A stretch of DNA of 64,000 bases from the NCBI GenBank assembly GCA_028751875.1, contig CM054165.1:30237078-30301077 (forward strand), given 5' to 3'. This DNA is from Rapana venosa. Taxonomy: Eukaryota; Mollusca; Gastropoda; Neogastropoda; Muricidae. Shown piece after piece: positions 44,641 to 56,934 of the stretch. Under the pieces are notes generated by a model, which did not search any database, was not told where the DNA came from, and saw nothing but the letters and a program-made list of their open reading frames with translations. Both the position numbers and the translations under genes were made by a program. The stretch's first letter is position 1. The number at the start of each line of letters is the position of its first letter.

Positions 44641-45060
44641 ATAAACGTCCAGGCAGGTATTATTTATATTCACAAAACGACAAAACCTTTCATTCTTTGC
44701 TGTTGGCTTTATTCATCACGCCTACAACTTTCGTTTGAGCATGGCACATACCGAAGATAAAGAGTATAGAGGACGAAAAGAAAATTAAGAATAATTAAGA
44801 CAGTATGATGGAACAGTGACAGCCCGATTTGGTTGAGACCGTTTCCATGTTGCAATCCACGCGTCATGAATTCTGTGCTACGAATCTCGGCGGAGCCTGG
44901 GGTGAATTTAAGGTTGTGAGATTATTTTAATTTTTTTACTCATCTCCCAGGGTCAACTTCAAGGCAACCGCCGAGGTGGGCCTTCAGGTCAAAGTCAAGT
45001 CAAATTTTTATGTCCAATGGTACGATTGAAAAAGTAATGCATTAGCGGTTTTTTATCAAC
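44641..45060. other. Unassigned sequence with a possible retroelement tail
   Basis: GGTCAAAGTCAAGTCAAATT near 44990-45010 is the reverse complement of a TTGACTTGAC-type tail. It may be the 3' end of another LINE B copy on the minus strand, but no further similarity is visible. Confidence 0.3.
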
Positions 45061-45225
45061 CATCTATCTAAAAGAAGAGAGAGAGAGATATAGAGATAAG
45101 GAGAAGATGAGAGAAGAGAGAAGTGTGTGTTTGGTGTGTATGAGATAGGTTAGAGATAGAGAGAAGATAGAAGGAGAGAGTAGAGAGAGAGAGAAAAACA
45201 CTGAACACTGAACACGATGAACGGA
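45061..45225. repeat. GA microsatellite
   Basis: GAGAGATA and GAGAAGATA words at 45070-45195. Confidence 0.8.
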
Positions 45226-45430
45226 GCTTGCAAAGTTTATTGTACTTGCGCCTAGTCCACTATAGCAAAACGTGTTTCGGGGCAGGAAGGTGTAGGGTAT
45301 ATCTAGATCTACACACAGGCATTAATAAATCGAAGCGTTTATTATATCCATTTGGGCATTTACCAACAACAGCAAGCATACAGATCACACTTGCAAGATC
45401 TTCTATTATCCATCATCCCCATCATAGATA
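45226..45430. other. Unassigned sequence
   Basis: Unique-looking. The plus frame 45228-45431 has no recognised domain. Confidence 0.3.
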
Positions 45431-45642
45431 GAGGAAGAGAGAGGTAGGGTTGGAGTGGGGGAGGGGGGGGGGGTGGGGGTGAGGGGGGGGGGGGGTGGGG
45501 GGGGGGGGGGGGGGGGGGGAGGGGGGGGGGAGTCGGGGGGGTGGATGTGGGGGAGGGGATGCACTCCCTGAAAAAAAAGAAGAGGTGAGGCTGCTGAATG
45601 TGAGATTGAAGCCAAAACGGCCACTGCTCTGGAGCCACAGCA

Positions 45643-45686
<44 letters not shown>

Positions 45687-45696
45687 GGGGGGGGGT

Positions 45697-45761
<65 letters not shown>

Positions 45762-45765
45762 CTGA
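45431..45765. repeat. Extreme G-rich tract
   Basis: Two G blocks: 45453-45555 with T/A interruptions, and 45644-45761, which is 118 bases of G with only two T. A 90-base normal segment separates them. It explains the poly-Pro frames on the minus strand. Confidence 0.92.
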
Positions 45766-46010
45766 AGTGAAACGCCAGTGAAAGCCCCCCACCCCCCCAT
45801 GTCAGTCTCCACCTTCCTCCTCCTACCAATCATCCACCTTCAACCCCCTTTGCCTCAGGCCTTAGAGAGCTGCTAGGCTAGACCCATCTGCGTAACACGA
45901 AACCTGAATCCCATAGTTTGAGTACAACTGTTACCCCTTCACTTGCTACCTGTACTAGGCTTGTTATGACTCCCTTCTATATAGTGTAATTAATACAGAA
46001 GAAGGAAAAA
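45766..46010. other. Unassigned sequence
   Basis: No recognisable feature. Confidence 0.35.
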
Positions 46011-46011
46011 G

Positions 46012-46340
46012 AAAAGTCCTTCGGATGAGGAGCTATGACCCGAGGCCCCGTGTGCGACCTCATCTTGCGCACACGCTAAATCCTGTTCGACGGGTGCTTA
46101 TTCGAAAGAGTAGGTCCCATTGTGTGCCGGTGGGAACAGATGACCAAATTGACAAAGACCGCATACACTACGGGGACTGGAATGGGTTTTTAAAAAGCAC
46201 ATGAGTGGCTTATTACATTATCCTCGATATTTAAAAAAACAACCAACGTCATCTGAGCGGGCAGAGTGGTTTGTTGCTTAACAAGATTCCGCGCTATATA
46301 AATTACCATAACTTTTTTATTATTATTATTATTATTAGTT
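46012..46340 (+). repeat. SINE family 1 3' half joined to a GCGCTATATAAA-type tail
   Basis: From TCCTTCGGATGAGG (46018) to TTATCCTCGATATTT (46235) the body is family 1. Then GAGCGGGCAGAGTGGTTTG, TCCGCGCTATATAAATTACC and (ATT)n follow. Either two elements abut or the tail was exchanged. Confidence 0.65.
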
Positions 46341-46389
46341 ATGTTGTTGTGTTGTGATTGTTGTAAGATCAAGTATGCACAGTACAGAT

Positions 46390-46660
46390 CCTGTGAGTTA
46401 ACAGCAGGTGCAGACTCCACCTTGCCCAAAAGTCCTCGGAGAGACTATAAACCGAGGTCCCGTGTGTCTAAACGCACGCAGCACAATCTTGCGCACAACG
46501 TTAAATCCTGTTCCGCTTTTCGTAAGAGCAGCCATTGTGTGCTGGTGGGAAACAGATGACAGTATTTACAAAACCGCATTACACACGGGTACGGGTTGTA
46601 AAAAAACTCATAACATTGCTTATTCCATTATCCACGATAAAAAAGAAAAAAAAAATAAAA
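46390..46660 (+). repeat. SINE family 1, noisy second version of 29940-30290
   Basis: From GAGTTAACAGCAGGTGCAGAC the sequence follows 30025-30300 block by block, with an indel or mismatch every ~15 bases. It then continues into the same ACAGA repeat. It is the error-rich left edge of the duplicated block. Confidence 0.75.
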
Positions 46661-47067
46661 AAAAGACAGAGAACGTTAGACACTCCAAAAAAATTACTAA
46701 CCGCCAGACAAAGACATGAAGCAGAAAGACTAGACGAGTCAGAGAGACAGAAGAGAGGAGAGAGGAGAGAGAGAGAAGCATAGATAGAAGCGGCGAGAGA
46801 GAGAGAGGTAGACACAAAGAAGAGAGAAAGAGAACAGACAGAGACAAATCGAGAGAGAGACGTACACCGACACAGACACAAAGAGAGACAGAACAGACAA
46901 AGACAAAGAGAGAGAAAGAGAGACAGATACGACAGACAGAGAAAAAGAGAGGACAAAGAAAAGACAAAATAGAGATAGAGATTCAGAAAGACAAAGAGAA
47001 GAGACGATAGACGGACACAAACAGAGGCAAGAGACAAAGAGAGAGTGAGAGAGAAGAGAGAGAGAGA

Positions 47068-47116
<49 letters not shown>
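46661..47116. repeat. GA/ACAG microsatellite, noisy copy of 30291-30732
   Basis: Same word order as the first copy with many small indels. It becomes identical to it in the last (AG)n. Confidence 0.8.
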
Positions 47117-47119
<3 letters not shown>

Positions 47120-48082
47120 TCAGTGAACTCGTAACTCGAACTCGAATATTTTAAATGATGGTAAATGATAAGCCAAGGCTTCTTATACACCACCCTCTGG
47201 GCAAAAAAGTGAAACAAACCATGAATAAACCAATGAATCAACAAATAAAATAGTGTCTAAAAAGCAATGAAATGAATCACACATTTGTCCATTCAATATT
47301 GGTAAATCAAGAATCAATGAAAGACCACAAAAAATAAAACCAGCGATTGAATAAACAAGACCAATTAAAACACTGACAAACTCCCTCCCCTGACAAGACC
47401 GCCCCACTCCACTAAACAGACAACCCTCCCCCAAAAAATCAACACTCACATACACAACAACACAGATACACACACAGACATACACAAACACACGCCACAC
47501 CCACTACACTCAACACATACACAAACACGCGCGCGCGCCGCAAAATCACCCTCCAAAACACGCACGACTCCGCCAAGCACCCTCACACACAACACATTAC
47601 TCACACACGAACGTACGTACGGCGCGCCGCGCACACACACATAAAATAATCCCACACACACACACACAGCACACATGTGCGGGTGTACATATGCATAGAC
47701 TCGCACACACACTCACGACCTCAAATTTTACTATCACAGCATACATATTTTTATAATAAGCCTTGACTGTCATAATCATCAAAGTATCATAGCCACACAG
47801 TTCACGAAGCATCAAACAATTAGATTCGTGTAAGCATGAAAAAACAACATGCATCCCCCCCAAAAAACAACACAACAACAACAAACAAAAACCAAACAAC
47901 AACGAAGCACAAAACAAAGCAAAAAAAACCAAACCGAACAAACAACAACAAAAAACACCAACCCACAACACCACACAACACCCAAACAACAAGCATAGAG
48001 CAGTCAAGCACACACACTAACACACACACACACAGACACACACACACACACTCACACACACAGACACACACGCGCGCGTACA

Positions 48083-48117
<35 letters not shown>

Positions 48118-51100
48118 CACCACACACACTCACACACAAACCACACACACAACACACACACACAACACACACACAGATCAACAAGCATGCCTCACCCAAT
48201 GTATATTACAGGAAATTAAACAAGTGTTGTGGTACGCCTTTTTTAAAAGATGAATGCTACTTTTCTCTTTTATAAAGACTGATATCGTTCCATAATTTCT
48301 GCCAAATAACAAGAGATGACAAGAAGAGATCGGTTTCTTGGACGAGAGTAACAACACTACTTTTGTTACTAAAAGTTTTAACAGGAAACCTTGAGCAAAA
48401 GATAAGGAGGAGCTAGTTATTGATTCCCATGATCTTAAACATAATAAACCTTTATTAAAGAGACAATGTAAACTAAAAGAAGAATGTTTAACTCTTTGTA
48501 GCTATTAGTTTCTAGGAAGTAAGTTTCTAAGGAGAATTAACAGGAGAGAGCCGTTTATAAACTCGTCTCAATTTGTCGTATCAGTTTTAACTTGCCAAAT
48601 CCAGCATGTAGATCATATTCAAGATCAGGTTTTTATTAGCATAGAAAGAATAGTTTTCGAGTATGTTGATCAGGAATGTTTATTCTGATTAAGCCGAATA
48701 AGCTTCTTAGATATTTTTTTAGAAACACGTAAAAACATGATTCAGCCATGACAACGGATATTATCGATAATTTAACCAGAGGTAGGTTTATATGAACTAG
48801 ACCATCTTCTAGTATTTTAATCGTAAATCTGTTAATTCCATTAGTTTATTTAAAGTTTTGGTGGCCTATTGTCCTTGTGGCAATCACATGATTTAGATTT
48901 CAAAATGGATGGAGAGCCGATGTATTACACTCTGACCACCAAGCTGCAAGATTGTTTAAGTCCCTTTTGCAATAAGTACTACAGAGTTTTTACATCAATG
49001 ATCAGGCTTATGTATGGTAGTATCGTCAGCAAAGAGTTCACAAGTGGATGAAACATGGAGATTAAGATCGTTGAAATAATATAGAAAAGAGACTGGGGCC
49101 CTAGCACGGAATCCCTGGAGAATACCCTACTTCACAGTGCTAAAGGGACGACAAATTGAATTTGATAAACGAGCGTTGTCGCTTTATCAAGAAACGAGGT
49201 AATCAGTTTTAGAGAGTCCCTGCGCATAAACCATACAGCGAGTTGTCTTACGTAAGAGTTTGTGGTCAAATACAGTCAAATTGCCTTGGCAAAGTCAACA
49301 AAAACTGGCTCGCAGTTATGATGTTAGTATGGTTTGATATTTAAATGCCAAATAGCTCTATGAGATACGGAGTCAGTATGAACATGAATAATTTATCTCA
49401 AAAGCCGCTTGATTAGATGAAATAGAATTATGCTCAGTATAGTATACAGAAGATGTGCTTTAAATGTTTGTACTAAAGGGTTTAGATAAAATAGATAGAA
49501 ATCAAATTAGGTCGATAGTTGAATGTTCATTTGGACACGCAGAGTTAAGAAGTAGTACATAACTTTGGCAACTTTAAAACAATTTGATGATAGGAACTTT
49601 TTTTCATGCATAGATTATAGAAATTTAAGGAGTGTTCAATATTACTTGCGCCGCGGAAATCTTCCAAAATTTTGCTGTCTCAATTATCTAAGCCACGGAT
49701 TTTGTTGTTTTAAGTGAACACAACGTTTCCCTTAATGGCACGTCATGCAAACACAACAATATATTTGAATGACAGTTTAGACTTTGTTGACTTAGACTAC
49801 AATATTGCTCTGTAAAAGAGTTGGTAAGAAATTGAATTCTGAGCGGTCATAATTTACAATTTTTTTCAGCAATAGTAACAAAAGTGTTGATTATAGAGAT
49901 TATCTCAGATAGACCTTTACTGATAAGCACATTTGATGAAGATGATTTACCTGCTAACTGATTAATTTGCTCCAGAGAGACTTGGGTCCTTAGATGATAT
50001 TAACTCACTGAAATATTTCTTTTTGCAATTCGTTTTTCAGAATGGCACTCTTTACTTGTTCCTTAAAATTTTTCATCTCTTCCTGTGTTTTTAGTAAATT
50101 ATCTCGGACGTTATGGCTTCAGTGTTTTCATCAGTAATCAGGGTTGTTTATCTTTAGCTTTAACAACGTCTGATTCTAAAGGGTCGTGACTATCAAAGTT
50201 AAATGAAAAAATGATTATACCAAGATTTCAAGTGCTGATCATCTGGTCAGTAAACTGATAGACATCGGAGAATTAAGCTTTACTTAAGACGGACCAAAAT
50301 TTTTTTCATTTAACGTTCTATAGCTGCGTAAAAGAAATGTATTTGTGGTTGCATCTGGGAATTTTTAGCACCTTTTTTTGACCAATAAAGCATACAGGAT
50401 AGTGATCTCTAAGACCATATACTGGTACAGACAGTTCTATACAATGTCTGATGGAGTTGTTGTGTATATATTGTCCAAGTCAGTGTTTCAGAACGAGAGT
50501 TAGTCCTTGTAGGAGTAGGCTTACCAAATTGTGACAGATTAAACACCCAAAGATTCTTTTACATTTCAGTCATTAGCTTAAGAAAATCAATAGTTGAAAT
50601 CACGGCAAGTACAGATTTAATGTCATTTTAGTAAGACTTCAAACAACATCCAAGCATTTGTTCAAATTACTCAAAAACCAACTAATGTCGTTCATCTGGT
50701 GTGATCGAAACAAAAAATCCAACACTAATGGTTAGGCTTCGCGTTTCGCGTATTTCCAGCCATATACATTCACTGCCAAAGATATCAAATAATGTATAAT
50801 CTGCTTATAGTTTTACTAGACTGGAAGTATAGAGAAATTAACCTCTGATTCTAAGTTGGTTTTGGCCATCTCGTCTGATAGAATTATAGCTCTAGACCTG
50901 GATATTATAATCATCTGCAACTTTAGATTACAACGCTATGACTCAGAAAAGCCAAAAAAATGAAAGGGCCTATTTACATTTTGATAAAATGAAGGCAGAG
51001 TCCGAAACTATTATTTAGCAATACAAACATTTAAAAACCTACTTTGAATCCATATCTAGTTAAGCCAACCATTGGAATGGACAGTTTTTGGCCATAAAGT

Positions 51101-51258
51101 ATACAATTAGTGCAAAGACAATAAAAAAAAAAAATTGTTCACTCTAACAATACATATTGCTGGTAAGCTCTGCGACAATTTTAGCAAACCCACAATACAA
51201 AAAGAGTTCAAAAGTAGACTTAAAATTGAATGCAAAATTATATCTCTTCAAACGCTAT
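47079..51258. repeat. Large duplicated block, copy 2
   Basis: Second copy of 30695-34874; see that entry for the boundaries. It contains the same CA tracts (47415-48184) and the same decayed LINE. No difference was found at any position compared by eye. Confidence 0.93.
48784..50944 (-). mobile_element. LINE C, decayed, copy 2
   Basis: Same lesions as copy 1, with LFADDTT at 49016-49036. Identical stops in both copies show that the block was copied after the element died. Confidence 0.72.
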
Positions 51259-52780
51259 AGGGGGCCCAAAAGGGGGGAACCGGGGCGAAGGGAAAAGGTC
51301 CCATTTTGATGGTTCTAAAAAAAAAAAAAAATGACAGAAAAAAAAGAGCAACATATTGAGTTCTGAATCAAAATGTAGGTACAAAGACAACTTAGGGTTT
51401 TTTTTTAAAAAACATAATGCGGGGAATAATTTTGTTTTTATTAGATCAAAAAAAAAAATTGTTTCAAGAAAAAATTGGGAAAAATAAAACTGCATTAACA
51501 ACAAAGTGAAAAGAAATTTTTAAAAAGACCGTTTAGGTAAAAAAATCCATTTGATTCAAACGAAGACTGCAGAAGAAAAAAAAAAACAGTTAAAATTTGT
51601 AATTTAACCACTAAAAACAAAAACCGACCTACAGTATTTATAAAACGAGCTTTTCGTAAAAAAAAAAAACCCGGTAAAAAAATTGATGATTACAGCAAAA
51701 GAAAACCAAAAAAAGATTATAGACAAAATTTAAAAAAAGGGGTAGGGGGTTTGGTTTTTTTGGGAAAGTAGAGACAAAAAATTGTAATAAAGGTGACTCT
51801 AAAAAAAAAAAAACCTGAATCTGTGTGTCTTCAATTTAAGTCTTTACTTTGTGTATTGAAAAAAATATTGAACATGTGTGTTGGGGTTTTGGTGGGTGTG
51901 TTGTGTGTTGTGTGTGTGTTTTTGGGTGTGTGTGGCTTCAATTTTAGTCTGTTCACTTAAAGTGTATTAACGTGGAGGGGGGGGGGGGGGGGGGAGGGGG
52001 AGAGGGGGGGCAGAAAATGGTAAGGGTTTTTGTAAAAAAAATAGTTTTGGTAGAAGACTTAAAAAGACTATTCCAAATTTAAACAGTTATGTGAAAAAAA
52101 ACAGGGCAAAAAAAATACAAAAATTAAAAAAACCCCCAACCAATTGAAAATCTCTAAATTTGGGGAAAACAAAAAATTGGAACTATTTGTAACGGCAGTG
52201 AGAAAAAAAGCAAAATAAGATTCCGACGATATACTTTACAAAAAAGAGAATACGGGGGATTGAAACAGAGAAAAGGCACCCCAATAATAACTCGGGATTG
52301 GTTAAAATCCGCAGGACTATCTTGAAATGATGGGAAAAAAAAGCTTTTAAAAAATTGACATTGAACAGAAATGAAAAAATTGGAAAATTTTTCACCCCAA
52401 AATACATTGTATATTTTTGGCAAATTTTCTCGAAAGGGATTTAATTTCAATCTGTAGATTAAGAAAAAATTTTTCTGACGGATTTTCGAAAGCCCTATGA
52501 GACAAAGAATGTTTCAAAGATCCAAACTGAACAAGTATGCAGGGTAACCCCCCTTTTCCCTTTTCTTTTTCACTGTTTCCACAAAAAATTTTAAAGAAAA
52601 AGCAAAAACCTTCATAAAGAAAAGGGGGAATATCTAAACCGTTAAATACTATCATTTTTCTGCCTTTTGGCAGCTTTGTCGACTTTTCATTAAAAAAAAT
52701 CCACAATGAGATGGAACCCACCAGAAAGTAAAATTCGAACCCCCTCAGAATTAGAAAATGTACCAACAATTTAATTTCAG
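51259..52780. other. Low-quality AT-rich sequence
   Basis: A and T runs are frequent, with GT repeats at 51885-51935 and a G run at 51977-52010. No frame is recognisable. It begins abruptly where duplicate copy 2 ends. Confidence 0.5.
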
Positions 52781-52785
52781 TTAAG

Positions 52786-52889
52786 ATTCTGCTACGTCGA
52801 TGGACGTTAGTACTCTAGAGGACTGTAATGCAGATTTAGAATCAACACAGAAAATATCTGCAAACAGTATTGGGGAAATCGAAGCAGAA
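52786..52889 (+). CDS. Possible short exon
   Basis: A pyrimidine-rich TTTAATTTCAG (52770-52780) precedes an open stretch translating as DSATSMDVSTLEDCNADL and then TQKISANSIGEIEAE, followed by GTGTGTGTTG. The acidic/Ser-rich peptide looks protein-like and the flanks could serve as acceptor and donor. It is short, the donor lies in a GT microsatellite, and no family is recognised. Confidence 0.2.
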
Positions 52890-53194
52890 GTGTGTGTTGT
52901 GTGTGTTGTGGTGTGTGTGTGTGTGGTGTTGCTGTGTGTGTTGTGTGTGTGTGTGTGTTGTGTGTGGTGTTTCAAACAAACAAACAAACAAACTAGCCAA
53001 CTACTGTTGGACTGTTCTTCAATGGGTTATAGGAATGTGTTTACAAGAATGAATTACAAACAAACAATAAGAATAATATACACAGCGGTGTTTGTAACAG
53101 TCGCAACAATTACAACAAGAATAAGAACGATAAATAACAATGATATCCTGTTTCTGGTCAAGCAGGGTTTAGACACAGGGATCAAGGATTATAC
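52890..53194. repeat. GT microsatellite and unassigned spacer
   Basis: GT repeats at 52890-52970, an (AAAC)n patch at 52975-52991, then unassigned sequence. Confidence 0.6.
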
Positions 53195-54625
53195 ATCTTC
53201 GTCAGACAGACAGAGACATCACACAGGCACAGATTAACAGAGATAGAATTAGACAGACAGAGACATCAGATAGACACAGATAAACAGAGATAAAATTAGA
53301 CATACAGAGACATCAGACAGACACAGATAAACAGAGTAAAAGACAGAGACATCAGAACGACAATGATAATCACAGATAAAGACAGACAGTCAGAGAGTAC
53401 ACAGATGAACAGGATAAAGGATACAGAAATGACATAAGACAGACAAAGATAAACAGAGATAAACAGACAGACGAGACATCAGAAGACACAGATAAACAGA
53501 CATAAAATTAGACAGACAGAGACATCAGATAGACACGATAAGCAAGATAAAATAGATAGACAGAGACATCAACAGACAAAGATAATCACAGATAAAGACA
53601 GACATGAGACAGACAAAATAAAGAAGAGATAAAGACAGACAGAGACATCAGACAGACACAGAAAGCACAGATAAGCAGAATCAGACAGATAAAGATAACA
53701 GATAACAGACAGAGACATCAGACAGACACGATAATACAGAATAAGACAGACATCAGACAGACAAAGATAAACAGAAGGTAAAGACAGGACAGAGACGTTA
53801 GACAAGATAAACAGAGATAAGACAGACATCAGACAGCAAAAGATAAAAGAGATAAGCAGACAAGAGACGTTAGAAAATATAAACAGAGATACAGACAGAC
53901 ATCAGACAGACAAGATAAACAGAGATAAAGACAGACAGAGACGTACACAACAAGATAAACAGAGGTAAAGACATAGACATCAGACAGACCAGATAAATTC
54001 GAGACAGACACCAACAGCACAGATAAACAGAGATACAAAGACATCAGACAGACAAGAAAACAGAGATCAGAAATCACAGACAAAGATAAATAGAGAGTAC
54101 AGGACATCAGACAGACAAAGAATAGATACAGACAGACAGAGACATCAGAAGACAAGATAAACGTGGTAAAGACAGACAGACATCAGACAGACAAAGATAA
54201 GCAAGCACAGACAGACAGACAACACAGACATCAGACAGACACAGATAAACAAGCACATACAGACAGACAGTCACAGACATCAGACAGACACAGAGATAAA
54301 GACATAGACAGACATAGACAGACAAAGATAAACATAATAAAGACAGACACACACACAGAGACGTCAGTCACAGATAATCAGAGAACACAGTACACAGACA
54401 AAGACAGACCAGAGTAAGATAAACAGAGATAAAGACGATAGACAAACAGATAAACAGAGATAAAGACAGATAGACACACAGAACATCAGCAGACAAAATA
54501 ACAAAGATAAAATCCAGATAGACAGACAGACATCAGATAGACACAGATAAACAGAAATAAACACAGCCAGATACACAGATATCAAAACAAAGATAATCAC
54601 AGATAAAGACAGATAGACAGTCGAA
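53195..54625. repeat. ~43-bp minisatellite (AGACATCAGACAGACA type)
   Basis: Units of about 40-43 bases built from GACATCAGACAGACA, AAGATAAACAGAGATAAA and GACAGACAGA. The repeat count is about 33. Minus-strand Ser/Leu/Val frames are artefacts. Confidence 0.88.
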
Positions 54626-54764
54626 AGCAAATGACGTTTAGGCATATTTAAGTCTGCCAAAGACTGTCTATAATAATTAGGAAACCTATGGCTTCAATTT
54701 TCTTTTGGGGGCGACAGTGCCGTGCGTATATTCATACTGTGTTTTTCCACACTACGATCCATAA
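54626..54764. other. Unassigned spacer
   Basis: No recognisable feature. Confidence 0.35.
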
Positions 54765-54829
54765 ATACACACACACACACGCACACGACACACACACACA
54801 CACACACACACACACCACACACATACACC

Positions 54830-54902
<73 letters not shown>
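54765..54902. repeat. CA microsatellite
   Basis: (CA)n, pure from about 54838 to 54901. Confidence 0.95.
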
Positions 54903-54903
<1 letters not shown>

Positions 54904-55204
54904 ATAATGACTATTTTTCGTTCTGCAACGACAGATTTCGACATAACAACCCACGTACTATAATAATTCTCGTGTTTTTGCCCAACAGAAGTTCTGATTA
55001 AGACAAGATGGCCATTTCTTAACAGAATGACACGAAAGACGTACAGACAGACACGTAGTAATGTGTATCACGTTTCCACCCAACACGATCCATGATTATG
55101 AAAAAAAACCAACCAAAATGATGACAATTATGGCAACTATTGGCAAACACGAGATACATACGCAGCGACCAGTGTATAGCGCGTTTCTGTCGAGCGCAAT
55201 CCAT
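54903..55204. other. Unassigned sequence with two related segments
   Basis: TGTATCACGTTTCCACCCAAC with ATCCATGATTATG (near 55065-55097) resembles TGTATAGCGCGTTTCTGTC with ATCCATAATTAG (near 55172-55208). This suggests a diverged ~108-base direct duplication. Confidence 0.35.
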
Positions 55205-55207
55205 AAT

Positions 55208-55243
<36 letters not shown>

Positions 55244-55274
55244 CAGTAGTAGCAGCAGTAGTAGTAGTAGTAAT

Positions 55275-55312
<38 letters not shown>

Positions 55313-55314
55313 CA

Positions 55315-55355
<41 letters not shown>

Positions 55356-55395
55356 TATTATTATTATTAATTATTATTATTATTATTATTGTTAT
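55205..55395. repeat. AGT/AGC/ATC/ATT triplet array
   Basis: Four successive triplet blocks: AGT, AGC, ATC and ATT. The change from one triplet to the next by single substitutions is visible. Confidence 0.92.
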
Positions 55396-55650
55396 TACAG
55401 AGTGACGCTCGTCTTACGCTGGTTCAATCCCTTCATAATGAAGTCGATGCAGGGGGGCGGGAGAGTCTAGTGGTTAGAGCGGTGGGCGCGCTGTAAGGGA
55501 GCGAGTTCGAACTTCATTGATACGCCTTTGCAAGGGGATTTATTTCCCCCCTGGAGTTAACATCAGTACCAACTCCAATTCCCCTGAAAAGTCCTTCGGT
55601 TGAAGCTATAAACCGAAATCCTGTATGCGAACGCAGCAGAATATTATCTT
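55396..55650 (+). repeat. SINE family 1c, 5' two thirds
   Basis: Starts near 55449 (GCGGGAGAGTCTAGTGGTTA). A-box-like sequence lies near 55460 and B-box-like GAGTTCGAACTTC near 55501. It has a third head variant (GCGGTGGGCGCGCTGTAAGG) and the core TCCTTCGGTTGAAGC. It ends at the head of a GT-rich stretch. Confidence 0.7.
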
Positions 55651-55805
55651 GTGTGTGCATGCGTGCGTGCGAGCTTGTGTGTATACATTTGAATTTGTTA
55701 GGCTGCATGTGAATGAGTAGGATGAATGAAAGCGCTTTGATTTGTTTTTGCAGATATAGCGCTATATACATTTCATTTTTTAATTATTATTATATTTATT
55801 ATTAT
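55651..55805 (+). repeat. GCGCTATATA-type tail with ATT microsatellite
   Basis: GAAAGCGCTTTGATTTG and ATAGCGCTATATACATTTC are followed by (ATT)n. It follows the SINE at 55449 after a GTGTGC stretch. Confidence 0.65.
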
Positions 55806-55869
55806 CTTATTGCTCATGTTAAAACCCGTTCAACCCTTGGGGAAGAGGAGGCCATATGCAAGATAATAG

Positions 55870-55995
55870 GAACGGATGACAATATTTTTAAGTAATAAAA
55901 AATGATGCATGCACACTAGTATTATGTTTAAAAATATCATCCCGAAGTTAGAATGCAGCTATCTTAATGGAGAACAAACGGCCACAAACGCAAAA
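55870..55995 (+). repeat. CCCGAAGT-type repeat block
   Basis: ATCCCGAAGTTAGAATGCAGC and TATCTTAATGGAGAACAAAC match the block at 29320. Confidence 0.5.
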
Positions 55996-56030
55996 AAATC
56001 TCACCATTTATTTTATTGTATTTATTTATT

Positions 56031-56373
56031 TTTTTTATATCGAGGATAATGGTAATAAGCACTTGTGTGCTTTTTTTACATCCAGTCCCTGTGTGAATTC
56101 CGTTTTTGTCATTCTGTCATCTGTTCCCACCGGCACACAATGGTCTACTCTTACGAAAAGCGGAACAGGATTGAACGTGTGCGCAAGATGTTCTGCGTGC
56201 GTTCGCATACACGGGGCCTCGGTTTAGAGTCTCATCTGAAGGACTTTTGGGGGGAGAGTGGAGTCTGCACTGATGTTTACTCCAGGGGAAAATATCCCCT
56301 TGAACGGGAATCGAACCTGGGTCGACAGATTACCAGCGCAATGTCCTAACCACTAGGCTATCCCGTTTCCCCA
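56031..56373 (-). repeat. tRNA-derived SINE, family 1, most intact copy
   Basis: It lies in clean sequence. On the minus strand A box TAGCCTAGTGG is at 56350-56360 and a B box one mismatch from ideal (GGTTCGATTCC) at 56307-56317. Then come GAGTAAACATCAGTGCAGAC, the core, GCGCACACGTTCAATCCTG and the tail TCCTCGATATAAAAAAAA. It is the best single reference copy of the ~340-bp element. Confidence 0.92.
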
Positions 56374-56813
56374 GTGTTGAACCTCGGAGCTCTAGCCAAG
56401 GAACACATAAATAATGTAATCAACTTTTTTTTCTTTCTGGTAAGAAATCATTTAACAGGCAGTTTTATAAATAAACTAAGTTTTAAATCAATAAACAAAA
56501 TTGGTAAAAACGGATTAACGCACTAATACTTACCTGAATGGATGAAGAAAAAAAAAGTATTGGACAATAAAACAAAAAAACATAACACACAAAACACAAA
56601 AAAGAAATATAACACACAAAACACAAAAAAGGAACATAACACATAAAACACAAAAATTAAATATCACACACAAAACCAAAATCATATTGAATTTGTTTGT
56701 TGTTTTTTACATACAAACTCACATTATCAGCTACTAGGCATAGAAAGCTAACATGAAATCAAATGAACGAGTGAACGAAAACATGAATGAAAGGACGAAT
56801 CAATGAACGAAAA
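56374..56813. other. AT-rich sequence with a ~29-bp tandem repeat
   Basis: At about 56577-56690 the unit AACACACAAAACACAAAAAA with a variable end is repeated three to four times. Flanks are AT-rich and without genes. Confidence 0.55.
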
Positions 56814-56930
<117 letters not shown>

Positions 56931-56934
56931 TAAC

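Noticed and set aside
45360..45833. Poly-Pro frames and formin-like appearance
   Set aside because: Translation of the G tract; present in all three minus frames.
53195..54625. CRISPR-like array of repeats and spacers
   Set aside because: No unique spacers; both halves of the unit are repetitive and the context is animal nuclear DNA.
56307..56360. A functional tRNA gene
   Set aside because: A and B boxes are present but the sequence cannot form an acceptor stem and is followed by a SINE body and tail.
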